This document shows, one piece after another, positions 1 to 8,119 of a DNA stretch of 64,000 nt (positions within the stretch are counted from its first letter, which is position 1; every line of letters starts with the position of its first letter). The position numbers were made by a program, and so were the translations under genes. Under the pieces are notes generated by a model that made no database searches, had not been told where the DNA came from, and saw nothing but the letters and a program-made list of their open reading frames with translations. Source of the DNA: Opitutia bacterium (GTDB lineage Bacteria > Verrucomicrobiota > Verrucomicrobiia > Opitutales > Opitutaceae); assembly GCA_003142615.1 (NCBI GenBank), contig PLMW01000028.1:71570-135569 (forward strand). The letters are read 5' to 3'.

Positions 1-845
1 CACGTGATGAGCGAAATGCTCTCGTCGAGCAGCGCGTCCATGAAGAATTGCTGCTCCAGGTTGCGGGCGCGGATGGGAATTCCAGCTGGCGCTTTCACAA
101 ACTCCGGAAGCCGCAGCCGCCGCACAAAACCGGCCCCATAATACCGGGCAGGCATGGTCTTGCCCTCGGAAGAGACCAGCAACAGATATTCGTTGATGGC
201 GAGTGACTCCGCGATCTCAGTCTCCAGCTCGAATTCGCCTTCTGACGCGAAGCGTTGCAGTTCGTAGACGCTAACCGGAATGCGTCGATAAGAGTTTTCG
301 TCCGGATCTTCCGGAACCTTGTCGTTGAGGTAATCCTGCGACTCGAGACCGACCGCGCGGGCCTTGAGCTGAACGTTGACGTCCTTTGTCACCAGGATAG
401 TCGGCGGAGGGAAAGTTTCCTGAACAAAGAGGGCGCACGCGATGATGCGGTTGTCCTTTTTTGCGAGATCAGGCAGGATGGTGCGCAGCCGCTGCATCGC
501 CGGCGAGGCCCGATTATCCTCAACCAAGTAGCGGTTGATGATCACCGAAAGCGTGCCGCCGTTGGGCAGTTTGACGCCTTCAAGCATCGTCCGGGAGTCG
601 GGCAGTAATTCCTGCAAGATCCGATGCACGCGGCGGGCATTGCGACCCCGCTCGGTGGACTGCTCGCCCTTAATGGTGTCGAGTTCCTCCAGAACCTCGA
701 CAGGGATGGCGAGGTTATTGTCCTCGAATTTGAAGATCGACTGTGGGTCGTGCAGCAGGACGTTCGTATCGAGGACGAAGGTCTTTACTTTCCCTGTGAC
801 CTTGAGCTGCGGTTGAAGGGTGATGCCCCCGCTCAGGTGTTCCAT
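1..845 (-). CDS. PIN domain-PhoH family ATPase, 3' part missing
   Basis: The minus strand reads as the N-terminal part of a PIN-PhoH fusion (PhoH2/YlaK type), in which a PIN-type RNase domain precedes a PhoH P-loop ATPase; the family is linked to RNA metabolism. The PIN domain begins with KTFVLDTNVLLHDP, and its acidic residues follow (VEVLEELDTIK, KKDNRIIA, VTKDVNVQLKA). The frame runs off the left window edge within FFMDALLDESISLIT, just where the PhoH ATPase domain begins, so the Walker motifs are not visible. I chose the ATG at 845. The frame stays open to another ATG at 986 (51 extra residues), but that extension is not family-like and neither start has a clear Shine-Dalgarno. The cell role is known only by family. 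Confidence 0.88.
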   Translation of the reverse strand, partial: MEHLSGGITLQPQLKVTGKVKTFVLDTNVLLHDPQSIFKFEDNNLAIPVEVLEELDTIKGEQSTERGRNARRVHRILQELLPDSRTMLEGVKLPNGGTLSVIINRYLVEDNRASPAMQRLRTILPDLAKKDNRIIACALFVQETFPPPTILVTKDVNVQLKARAVGLESQDYLNDKVPEDPDENSYRRIPVSVYELQRFASEGEFELETEIAESLAINEYLLLVSSEGKTMPARYYGAGFVRRLRLPEFVKAPAGIPIRARNLEQQFFMDALLDESISLIT

Positions 846-1231
846 CGATGTGGATATCTTGTTAAGAACTGTGTAAGTTTTTGGCAGATTGTCGATACCG
901 GAGTTCGCCTCATTGCGAATGAACATCACATGATCACTGCGGCCACGCTGCCAAGCCCACCACCTGTCGCATTTTTCCCATAACATAAACCCCTGCAGGA
1001 TTTACGCCACTGCGAGCGCTGCATTTGACTGAAAAAAGAAGGCGGGCCGCCTACCCCTAAGCGGCCCGCCATTTGCTTTCTTTAGTTACCCCAAATCTCC
1101 CGCTAAGCGGGAGAGAGTGTAGCTATAGCGTAAATGTAAGACGCCACATTAAAGCAAAGACTTCAATTATCGCTCCAATATAAGCACTAATCGTCATGAT
1201 TATAAGTTAGCCTGCGCATCATTACGTAATC
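846..1231. other. Intergenic region with two hairpins
   Basis: No gene is supported here. Besides the terminator at 1041-1070 there is a short perfect palindrome at 1096-1114 (TCTCCCGCT, one base, AGCGGGAGA). The rest, 1115-1231, is AT-richer than the genes and probably holds the promoter for the minus-strand PhoH gene, though no convincing -35/-10 pair can be picked out. Confidence 0.5.
1031..1070 (-). terminator. Rho-independent terminator
   Basis: A perfect 10-bp stem (GGCGGGCCGC at 1041-1050, GCGGCCCGCC at 1061-1070) with a 10-nt loop. Read on the minus strand it is followed by a T-rich tract (complement of 1031-1040), so it probably ends transcription of the small minus-strand gene at 1232-1543. 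The plus side also has a weaker T-rich stretch. Confidence 0.8.
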
Positions 1232-1543
1232 TCATTCTGATTCGATGCGTTTGCTGCGATTTGCCGGTCGTATTGGTCCCCAGATCCTCATCAGATGCTC
1301 AGCCAGATTGCGGAGGCTGATCCGCCGAAGCCCTTCCCGTGCAGAAACTTCATGAAACAGTGGAACGACCCGGCAACGCTCCTCGTAGTACATCCGGAGC
1401 CCGTCGGCCAATGCCGTTGCAGCCGCAAAATCGTTTTCAGTCTTCTGCATCAATTCGTGAACTTTGGCCTGCCAGAAGTGTCTTTCCTCGGCGTGACGCT
1501 GCAAATAATCGAACAACATTTGCTCAATGCGGTTAAGGCTCAT
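1232..1543 (-). CDS. Small conserved-looking protein of unknown function
   Basis: A 103-residue soluble protein with no signal peptide or membrane segment; I do not recognise the family. It is rich in charged and aromatic residues and predicted largely helical (MSLNRIEQMLFDYLQRH at the start, then a long helix with HFWQAKVHELMQKTEN). The tail is basic (RPANRSKRIESE). The ATG at 1543 is preferred over an upstream in-frame GTG at 1552. A strong terminator lies downstream at 1041-1070, supporting a real transcription unit. The next gene is divergent, so this gene probably has its own promoter in 1544-1663. Confidence 0.6.
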   Translation of the reverse strand: MSLNRIEQMLFDYLQRHAEERHFWQAKVHELMQKTENDFAAATALADGLRMYYEERCRVVPLFHEVSAREGLRRISLRNLAEHLMRIWGPIRPANRSKRIESE

Positions 1544-1663
1544 GCTGCGCACGTTGCGGGAATCCGGTCGTTAAAACAACCCCGGATGCCCGGTCGAAAG
1601 CAGCATTGCTTTTACAGATGGCGTTGCTACGCTTCACGCAATTTTTAACCCCCAGCTTCCCCC

Positions 1664-2479
1664 ATGTGGCAAAAATTGAAAGAGCAACTCCCCGCTGTCA
1701 TTCTCACCGCTCTCGTCGTGGTTGGCGCCGCCTTTTGGCTCCACCTGAAAACGGTGAATGACATGGCGGCCCGTCAGCAGCAGGACATAAACACCCTGCG
1801 TGAACAGACTAATGCGGAGCTCAAGGCCACGGCCGAGGAGACCCGCCGCCAGATCGACGCCGTCAACACCCTGCTCAAAGATGCCATTCAAAAGCGGGCG
1901 GCCGATGTCTTCATGACAGAGCAAGAGGTGGCCAAGATGAACACCGAGCGCGTGAACCAGCTGGCTGCGGCCATCGCCCAGAAAATCCAGCCTTACAATC
2001 CTCTGCCCAAGACTCCCGAAGAAGCCGAACACCAGCAAAATGAACAGGTCGACAAGGTTTCTTCCCGTTTGGCCGAGCGTATTCAACCCATCCTCGCGGA
2101 CATGGCCAAGGATCAGAACCTCACGCGTGAACAAATCGCCGGTTATAGCCAAAAGATCTCCGACCAGATCAGCAACGTCTTGACCTCCGAACTCGCCGCC
2201 AAGCAGCAACTAAACAACAACTTGATTGCCACGGAAGCGGTCGCCCGCGATTCACTCAAATTGTCACAGGAGGTCACAGCCCTTTATCTCAGCAGTTTCA
2301 AGGACCAGTCGCTGGTCACCCGCCTCCTCACACTGCCGGCCAACGTTGTACGCGATGCCGCCCACTTGAGCATCATTGACAGCACTGAACGAAAGCAGAC
2401 CGAAGAACGCCTTGTAGGCGAAATGAACGCATTGCAGAAGCGCCTGACTGACATCGAGGCGCAGCTGCCGAAAAAGTAA
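1664..2479 (+). CDS. Membrane-anchored coiled-coil protein
   Basis: 271 residues. An N-terminal membrane segment (about residues 10-26, AVILTALVVVGAAFWL) is followed by a long, Gln/Glu/Ala-rich, strongly helical region (about 33-200) typical of coiled coils, and a C-terminal helix ending in RLTDIEAQLPKK. There is no enzymatic motif. The topology suggests a single-span anchor with the coiled coil outside the membrane. It could be an envelope spacer or scaffold, but the function is unknown. It is monocistronic: the neighbour upstream is divergent and a clear terminator follows 34 bases after the stop. Confidence 0.8.
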   Translation: MWQKLKEQLPAVILTALVVVGAAFWLHLKTVNDMAARQQQDINTLREQTNAELKATAEETRRQIDAVNTLLKDAIQKRAADVFMTEQEVAKMNTERVNQLAAAIAQKIQPYNPLPKTPEEAEHQQNEQVDKVSSRLAERIQPILADMAKDQNLTREQIAGYSQKISDQISNVLTSELAAKQQLNNNLIATEAVARDSLKLSQEVTALYLSSFKDQSLVTRLLTLPANVVRDAAHLSIIDSTERKQTEERLVGEMNALQKRLTDIEAQLPKK

Positions 2480-2512
2480 TTCTCCTGCTTCCCTCTCTTT
2501 ATTGGAATTCAA

Positions 2513-2543
2513 AGCTGCGCGCCCAGGGCGCGTAGCTTTTTTT
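2513..2543 (+). terminator. Rho-independent terminator
   Basis: Stem AGCTGCGCGCC / GGCGCGTAGCT (one mismatch) with a 2-3 nt loop, then seven T's at 2537-2543. It follows the coiled-coil protein gene. The stretch from here to 2782 (about 240 bases) shows no supported gene. Confidence 0.85.
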
Positions 2544-2782
2544 CCTGCCTTCAGCCTGCTCTTTCTGGATCTGTTTCGCGCCCGGCAACGAGCCTGCTCG
2601 CTCCCCTCATATATCCGCGCCTGGACGCTTCCGGAAACTGCACTTGGCAAGGTGATCGCCGCGTGTGTTGTCCTGCCGGATGGCAGGTTTGCCGAATGCA
2701 CGGAACGGCGGAAGGAGGCAACGGGCCGGGCGGATGGCGGCCCGGAAATTCCGCGTTTATCTTACCGCCCTTCCCCCACTGC

Positions 2783-3586
2783 TTACGACCCGTTCATAAT
2801 CGCCACGCACTGGTAAAGGATACGTCCGCCAGGATAGGGTGTCGAACCGGTTACGAAAAGCTGGTGTCCGGCGGCATTCAAAATGGCATTCCCGGAGAGA
2901 CCCTGCGCCAGCCCGGTTTCTTTTTCCAACGCGGTCACCCAGTCCGCATCCTGGGCGAGGACAAAAACGCCGTTCGGCGGTGCAACCAACACAGAAAACA
3001 CCGTGACCCGGGCCGCCGGCCGGCCGGCGACTGCGCCAGGCACCGCGGGCACTGCCGCGGTCTGCGCCTGTTTGACCTCGAGCTTGATCATTCGGGCCAC
3101 GGCCTCCGGACCGGTGTCGCCCAGCCCCGCGCTCACCCAATCCAACAGCAGGTTGCGCACGGCATTCAGGTCGGGAGCCTGCGCGATGGGATCCATGCCA
3201 CCGCTCTTGCGGATGGCTTTGACCAGGCTGGAGATCTCCTTGAGGTAAACGTTCTTTTGCGCGCCCGGGATGTAATACATCACCACTAGATGCACGGGCT
3301 TACCGTCCGAGGCGTCGTAGGCTATGCCCTGCGACGACCAGCCGATGGCGCAAAAGAGCTCACCTTCCTCCCGTCGCGCGCGGACGTGGGGAACGCCCAC
3401 GCCCATGCCGATGCCCGTGTTGCACTCTTGTTCGCGATTCTTGATCTCCTCAATCGTGTCGGTGCCAACCTCGATGTCCGGGTTGGCGTCCAGAATGCGG
3501 GCGAGGAATTCCAAGGCCCGCGCCTTGCCCGCCTCGGGCAATTCGAAGAGCCGTCCTTCCTGGAGCGCGGTTAAAATGCTACGCAT
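2783..3586 (-). CDS. PTS EIIA-type (fructose/Ntr class) domain protein
   Basis: 267 residues. Residues about 5-150 match a class 2 EIIA fold: the phosphorylatable histidine is H67 in GVGVPHVRA, followed by the usual core strand IAYDASDGKPVHLVVMYYIP. Classical EIIA domains carry phosphate from HPr to a sugar transporter; stand-alone Ntr-type proteins act as regulators. The last ~110 residues contain an Ala/Val/Pro linker and an unassigned ~75-residue domain. The ATG lies 3 nt after the stop of the Mg2+ ATPase gene upstream, so the two are almost certainly co-transcribed and translationally coupled. No EIIB/EIIC is nearby, so a regulatory role is more likely than sugar uptake (inference). Confidence 0.85.
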   Translation of the reverse strand: MRSILTALQEGRLFELPEAGKARALEFLARILDANPDIEVGTDTIEEIKNREQECNTGIGMGVGVPHVRARREEGELFCAIGWSSQGIAYDASDGKPVHLVVMYYIPGAQKNVYLKEISSLVKAIRKSGGMDPIAQAPDLNAVRNLLLDWVSAGLGDTGPEAVARMIKLEVKQAQTAAVPAVPGAVAGRPAARVTVFSVLVAPPNGVFVLAQDADWVTALEKETGLAQGLSGNAILNAAGHQLFVTGSTPYPGGRILYQCVAIMNGS

Positions 3587-3589
3587 GGA

Positions 3590-6202
3590 TTAATCGATTC
3601 CAAACCGTCGGATGAACCACATCTTCACGGTGTGGGTCAAGACGCTGTAGGCGAGAAGGAATCCCGCCAGCCACAGGAAGAAAACCAGTGGCAGCGGGGT
3701 GAAACCGAGAAATTGCGCCAACGGAGAAAACGGCAGCCAGACTCCAAGGGCCATGATGACCAGCGTCATGAAGAGCATGGGTTTGCTGGCGCGACTTTGG
3801 ATGAACGGAATGCGCTGGGTGCGGATGATGTGGACAATCAGCGTTTGGGTGAGCAGCGATTCGACGAACCAGCCCGTGTGGAAGAGTTTTTCCAGATGGC
3901 TCTTGTCGACCGCAGAGGTTCCCGGCGAACCAAAGGCGATACAGCCGAAGAAATAGAGCATCAGAAAGAATGTGGCGTAGTCGAAGATCGAACTGATGGG
4001 GCCGATGAAAACCATGAAATTGCGGATGCTGCGGATATTCCACCGGCGTGGCTTGGTTAGGTATTCCTGGTCGACGTTGTCGAGTGGAATGCCGATTTGC
4101 GAGAAATCGTAGAGAAGATTGTTCACCAGCACCTGAATCGGAGCCATCGGCAGAAACGGGAGGAAGTAGGCGCCACCGACGACACTGAACATGTTCCCAA
4201 AGTTGGAACTGGCCCCCATTTTGATGTATTTGATGATATTGCCGAAGACTTTCCGGCCTTCCATGATGCCATCTTCCAGCACGAGGAGGCTTTTCTCGAG
4301 GAGGATGATGTCGGCCGATTCTTTCGCCACGTCCACCGCCGTATCCACCGAGATGCCGACGTCGGCGGCTTTCATCGCGAGCACGTCGTTGATGCCGTCG
4401 CCGAGGAAACCCACGACGTGCCCCTGGGCCCGCAGGGTTTTGATGACCTTCTCCTTCTGGTCGGGGGTAAGGCGGGCGAGCACATTGGCTTCGTCGACCT
4501 CCCGGGCAAAAGCCGCATCATCGAGCGCCGCGAGTTGGGGCCCCGTGGCGACCTTGGTGATGGGCATGGCCACGTCGCGGCAGACCTTGCGCGTGACAAG
4601 TTCGTTGTCGCCGGTGAGGATCTTGACGGTGACGCCGGAGCGCGAGAGCGCCGCGATGGCCTTGGCCGAGGTGTCCTTGGCCGGATCGAAAAATGCGATG
4701 TAGCCCAGCAGGATCAGCTCGGCTTCATCGGTCACCGAGAACGTTTGCTTGGAGCGGTCGAACTCACGGTAGGCGATGGCCAGCACGCGGTACCCTTCGG
4801 CGCTCAGGCTGCGATATTCATCCATGAGGTCGTCACGGATGAGTTTGATGAGGGGATTAATGTCCTCGTCCACCTGGTAGTTTTCGCAGACAGCGGTTAC
4901 TTCCTCGACCGCCCCTTTGCAGATGAGCACATGCCGGTCTTCGTAATCGATCACCACGGACATTCGGCGCCGTTTGAAGTCGAAGGGGATTTCATCGACC
5001 TTGCGGCAGTTGCGTTCGACATCGAGTTCGCTGTGAGCCAGGATTGCCCGGTCGAGCAGGTTGCGCAGGCCGGTCTGGTAAAAGCTGTTCATGTAGGCGT
5101 AGCGCAACACGTCCTCGCTGGACCGGTTGGTCACGTCCACATAGCGTTCCAGCACGACATGGTCCTGGGTCAGCGTGCCGGTCTTGTCGGTGCAGAGCAC
5201 GTCCATCGCGCCGAAGTTTTGGATGGCGTGCAGATGCTTCACGATGACCTTCTTGCGGGACATCATGAGCGCGCCCTTGGAGAGGCAGACGGTCATGATC
5301 ATCGGCAGCATCTCCGGCGTCAGCCCCACTGCCACCGACAGAGCGAACAGCAGCGCCTCGATCCAGTTGTGGTTTCGCAAACCGACGATGAGGAAAGTGA
5401 TCGAGACCATCACGATCATGAAGCGGATCATCAGCCAGGTGAAGTCGTGCACGCCCTTGTCGAAACTCGTGGCCTCGCGCCTGGACATGAGTTTCTCCGC
5501 GAGCGAGCCGAAGTAAGTGTGGACGCCCGTGACCAGCACCACACCGCGCGCGGCACCGCTCAGCACATTGCTGCCCATGAAGCAGGCGTTGGAAAACTCG
5601 AAGGCCGCGTGCCCCACCGGCTGGTTGGTGTCGGGGCTCTTCTCCACGGGCATGGATTCCCCCGTCAGCGCCGATTGGGTGACGAAAAAGTCCTTGGCCG
5701 AGAGAATGCGCAAATCCGCCGGGATTAGACTGCCGGCCGTCAGGACCACCACATCACCGGGCACCACCTCCTCCAGTAGCACCTCGGTTTCTTTGCCATC
5801 GCGCAGCACCGTCACGGTCGTCTTCACGAGCTTCTGGAGTTTTTCGATCGCCCGCGACGACCGCGCCTCTTGGAAATAGGAAAGGAAGACGCTGAGAAAC
5901 ACCATGCTGCCGACGATGACAGTCGAGGATGTGTCGCCCGTCAGGTAGCACACGATGGCGATGACGATGAGTTGGACGACCAGCGGATTGCGGCAGCGTT
6001 CCAATAGGTCACGCAAGACCGAAGGCCGTTTGCCCGCGGCCACCGTGTTCGGTCCGATTTCGTCCAAAACCTTCGCCGCCCGCTCTGAGGACAACCCGTT
6101 GCTGGAACTGCCCAGACGGTTCAGCAGCTCCGCATCAGGAATGGTGTATTGGGTTGTATCGGAGGGCAAAATCGAACGTAGACGGTCGTCGCTTCGCTGC
6201 AC
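3590..6202 (-). CDS. mgtA: Magnesium-translocating P-type ATPase (P3B)
   Basis: 870 residues, close to the usual ~900 for MgtA/MgtB. It imports Mg2+ across the inner membrane using ATP. Visible hallmarks are the actuator motif TGES (180-183), the phosphorylated aspartate D339 in CTDKTGTLT, the MgtA-type segment VGLTPEMLP before it, the hinge motif GDGINDVLAMKAADVGISVD, and a C-terminal block of hydrophobic helices with VLVNNLLYDFSQIGIPLDN. Translation appears to start at a GTG; the frame is open upstream but loses similarity. The EIIA-like gene follows after 3 nt. No M-box riboswitch could be recognised in the leader. Confidence 0.95.
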   Translation of the reverse strand: MQRSDDRLRSILPSDTTQYTIPDAELLNRLGSSSNGLSSERAAKVLDEIGPNTVAAGKRPSVLRDLLERCRNPLVVQLIVIAIVCYLTGDTSSTVIVGSMVFLSVFLSYFQEARSSRAIEKLQKLVKTTVTVLRDGKETEVLLEEVVPGDVVVLTAGSLIPADLRILSAKDFFVTQSALTGESMPVEKSPDTNQPVGHAAFEFSNACFMGSNVLSGAARGVVLVTGVHTYFGSLAEKLMSRREATSFDKGVHDFTWLMIRFMIVMVSITFLIVGLRNHNWIEALLFALSVAVGLTPEMLPMIMTVCLSKGALMMSRKKVIVKHLHAIQNFGAMDVLCTDKTGTLTQDHVVLERYVDVTNRSSEDVLRYAYMNSFYQTGLRNLLDRAILAHSELDVERNCRKVDEIPFDFKRRRMSVVIDYEDRHVLICKGAVEEVTAVCENYQVDEDINPLIKLIRDDLMDEYRSLSAEGYRVLAIAYREFDRSKQTFSVTDEAELILLGYIAFFDPAKDTSAKAIAALSRSGVTVKILTGDNELVTRKVCRDVAMPITKVATGPQLAALDDAAFAREVDEANVLARLTPDQKEKVIKTLRAQGHVVGFLGDGINDVLAMKAADVGISVDTAVDVAKESADIILLEKSLLVLEDGIMEGRKVFGNIIKYIKMGASSNFGNMFSVVGGAYFLPFLPMAPIQVLVNNLLYDFSQIGIPLDNVDQEYLTKPRRWNIRSIRNFMVFIGPISSIFDYATFFLMLYFFGCIAFGSPGTSAVDKSHLEKLFHTGWFVESLLTQTLIVHIIRTQRIPFIQSRASKPMLFMTLVIMALGVWLPFSPLAQFLGFTPLPLVFFLWLAGFLLAYSVLTHTVKMWFIRRFGID

Positions 6203-7058
6203 AGATTCAAGGTGAATAGCCGCGAAGATGCAGGAGAAGCGGAGTGTCCAGGCTGCGGTTGATTCGATGGGTTGGCCCTGTGGAGCGCTGGAACAAGCTT
6301 TGGCGGTCGACCGCTGTGATACCGGCGATCACCCACCGAAATTCCCTGAAGCCGTCGAGGGCCACGGCGATGGGAGTGCTGCCTGGATCCATGGTAGCAG
6401 GTAGCAGCAAGGTCCGACGGCGGAATCTCCTGATCGAGTGGATGGTCTTGCTGATCCAGAACACGCGCGCCGATGCTTCGCGTCGCAAAATGTCGGCGCA
6501 AGAAAAAACTCCCGCTGCGCAGATGTTTGTTCGAGCATGACTCGGGATCAATCGCGGCGTCCCTGCGCTCACGCGCGTTTTTTGGTCCGGCGCTTCCAGC
6601 ACAAGTTGAGAGCATCCGACCTGGCGGCAGCCCACATATGTCCCGTCCGAATTCCTGCCTTGGCTGTCATATTTGATATTGCCCCGGTTCCTGACCGACA
6701 AAAACGATGCAAAGCCGCGGCACCTACGGAGCCGCAAAAATGGCCCGGGTTCAAGACGACCCTCTCGTACAGCATCCATCAGCGTTCATGCCTTAAGCAT
6801 GCTCTCTGACTCGGTCTGACCAGCGCACGTTCAGCCGCCTTGTAGCAAACACGGTGTAGCCATGCCCACCGCACAGCGGGCATGCATTCTGCAGGTTAAC
6901 ACCCCATCGGTTCGCTCATTATGCAACAGCCGGCAGCAATCGAAAATCACCCGCGATATTTTATCTCATTATTCCAAAACAAATTATCACATATTCCCCC
7001 TGGCTGGCATCGTTCTAGGTGAAGGGAAGGTGTTTTCGACCACAACACTTCAACTGTC
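6203..7058. other. Long intergenic region between divergent mgtA and sigma factor genes
   Basis: 856 bases without a confident gene. A minus-strand ORF (6207-6779, 190 codons) ends 4 bases before the mgtA start. Its last ~60 codons look mildly coding, but it resembles no family I know and has a basic, low-quality N-terminal half, so I do not call it. A 7-bp hairpin CATGCCC...GGGCATG lies near 6861-6887. From 6930 to 7010 the sequence becomes AT-rich, probably the promoter zone of the sigma factor gene at 7059. Confidence 0.5.
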
Positions 7059-7799
7059 ATGCCTACTCGCACGCCTTCAGTCCACTCCCGTCCGCGTTCT
7101 GAAGATCCTTCCAGCCCGGAGGCACCGGCCGGCGAGGCTGCCGTCGATGCCAGCCTGGTGCGCCGGTTTATCACCGGTGACGAATCCGCCTTCACCGAGA
7201 TAGTGACCCGCTACCGAGGCAAGATTTATGGCCTGACACTCAATCTCCTGCATAACGTCGCCGACGCCGAGGAAATCACGCAGGACACCTTCATCCGCGC
7301 CTATCGCGGGCTCGTCCGTTTCCGCGGCGACTCCTCCCTCTCCACCTGGCTCTACCGCATTGCGCTCAATCTCGCCCGCAACCGCTATTGGTATTTCTTC
7401 CGCCGCCGCCGGCATCACTGGGTGTCGCTCGAGCGTCCGCTGCGCGACGATTCGGAGGCGACGTTCGCCGACATTGTTGCCGCCCCGGACCACGATCCGG
7501 CACAGGAGACCGTCGTCGGCGAATTCACCGAACTCGTCGCGGCGTGCATGGGACGCCTCGACCGCCGGCATCGTGAAATCCTCACCATGCGCAATGTGCT
7601 CGACCTGTCCTATGAGCAGATCGCGCGTTCGCTCGGCATCAACGTCGGCACCGTAAAAAGCCGCATCGCCCGCGCCCGGGAGAACCTGCGCATCCTGCTC
7701 GCGGAGTCATACCCGGAATTCAAGCCGGCCCTGTCCGTGGCCGATTTCTTCCTTACGACGCGGGCCATCCATGGCCAGCCCGCCATCAACTATGCCTGA
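7059..7799 (+). CDS. ECF-type RNA polymerase sigma factor
   Basis: 246 residues, sigma-70 family, extracytoplasmic-function class. Region 2 spans about residues 45-115 (AFTEIVTRYRGKIYGL, then DAEEITQDTFIRAYRGL and the core-binding STWLYRIALNLARNRY). Region 4 spans about 168-220 (LDRRHREILTMRNVLDLSYEQIARSLGINVGT in two pieces, ending VKSRIARAREN). A 30-residue Pro/Ser-rich N-terminus precedes region 2. No recognisable anti-sigma gene follows; the only nearby ORF is a 36-codon peptide 55 nt downstream. The basic WYFFRRRRHH insert between regions 2 and 4 is a little unusual. The regulated genes cannot be told from here. Confidence 0.93.
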   Translation: MPTRTPSVHSRPRSEDPSSPEAPAGEAAVDASLVRRFITGDESAFTEIVTRYRGKIYGLTLNLLHNVADAEEITQDTFIRAYRGLVRFRGDSSLSTWLYRIALNLARNRYWYFFRRRRHHWVSLERPLRDDSEATFADIVAAPDHDPAQETVVGEFTELVAACMGRLDRRHREILTMRNVLDLSYEQIARSLGINVGTVKSRIARARENLRILLAESYPEFKPALSVADFFLTTRAIHGQPAINYA

Positions 7800-7854
7800 C
7801 CACCGGAACCTTTACGCCCGCCGCCTGACATAATCACTTAACCGACCAAGCACC

Positions 7855-7965
7855 ATGAAGACATCCCGCCTTTACCAACGATTTGCCGCCTGGTTCCGCA
7901 CCCATCGCCCCCTGCGCTGGGTCGAGACGATCGCGACAGATTATTCCGAGTGGACCCCGTGGTGA
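7855..7965 (+). CDS. Possible 36-residue peptide downstream of the sigma factor
   Basis: An ATG-initiated ORF of 36 codons lies 55 nt after the sigma factor stop. The peptide is basic and aromatic (MKTSRLYQRFAAWFRTHRPL at the start, tail SEWTPW). It has no membrane segment. A strong terminator follows 77 nt later, so the transcript that carries the sigma factor probably includes this ORF. Its size and position would fit a small modulator, but that is speculation. It could also be chance; codon use is consistent with the neighbours. Confidence 0.45.
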   Translation: MKTSRLYQRFAAWFRTHRPLRWVETIATDYSEWTPW

Positions 7966-8042
7966 CCAGCCGATCATGGCCGCGCCGTCGGCCTGCCGTT
8001 TCCGCTGTCTGAACCAGGTCGGCCACCGTCTTCGCCCCGCCC

Positions 8043-8071
8043 AACCGCGCCACTCTTGGCGCGGTTTTTTT
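8043..8071 (+). terminator. Rho-independent terminator after the sigma factor unit
   Basis: Perfect 10-bp stem AACCGCGCCA / TGGCGCGGTT with a CTCT loop, then a run of seven T's (8065-8071). It closes the sigma factor plus small ORF unit before the YcaQ-like gene. Confidence 0.9.
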
Positions 8072-8119
8072 GCGCGCGCAAGCTTGCCCGCGACCGGCGG
8101 AATCCATGCACTTCCCGCC

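Noticed and set aside
4097-5728. Long plus-strand ORF (543 codons) inside mgtA
   Set aside because: It is antisense to a clear P-type ATPase and has the His/Asp/Gly-rich composition typical of the mirror frame of a GC-rich gene.
6203-6800. M-box (ykoK) Mg2+ riboswitch ahead of mgtA
   Set aside because: A GCGGCTCCGTAGGTGCCGCGG segment on the minus strand looked suggestive, but the conserved M-box blocks and spacing are not present.
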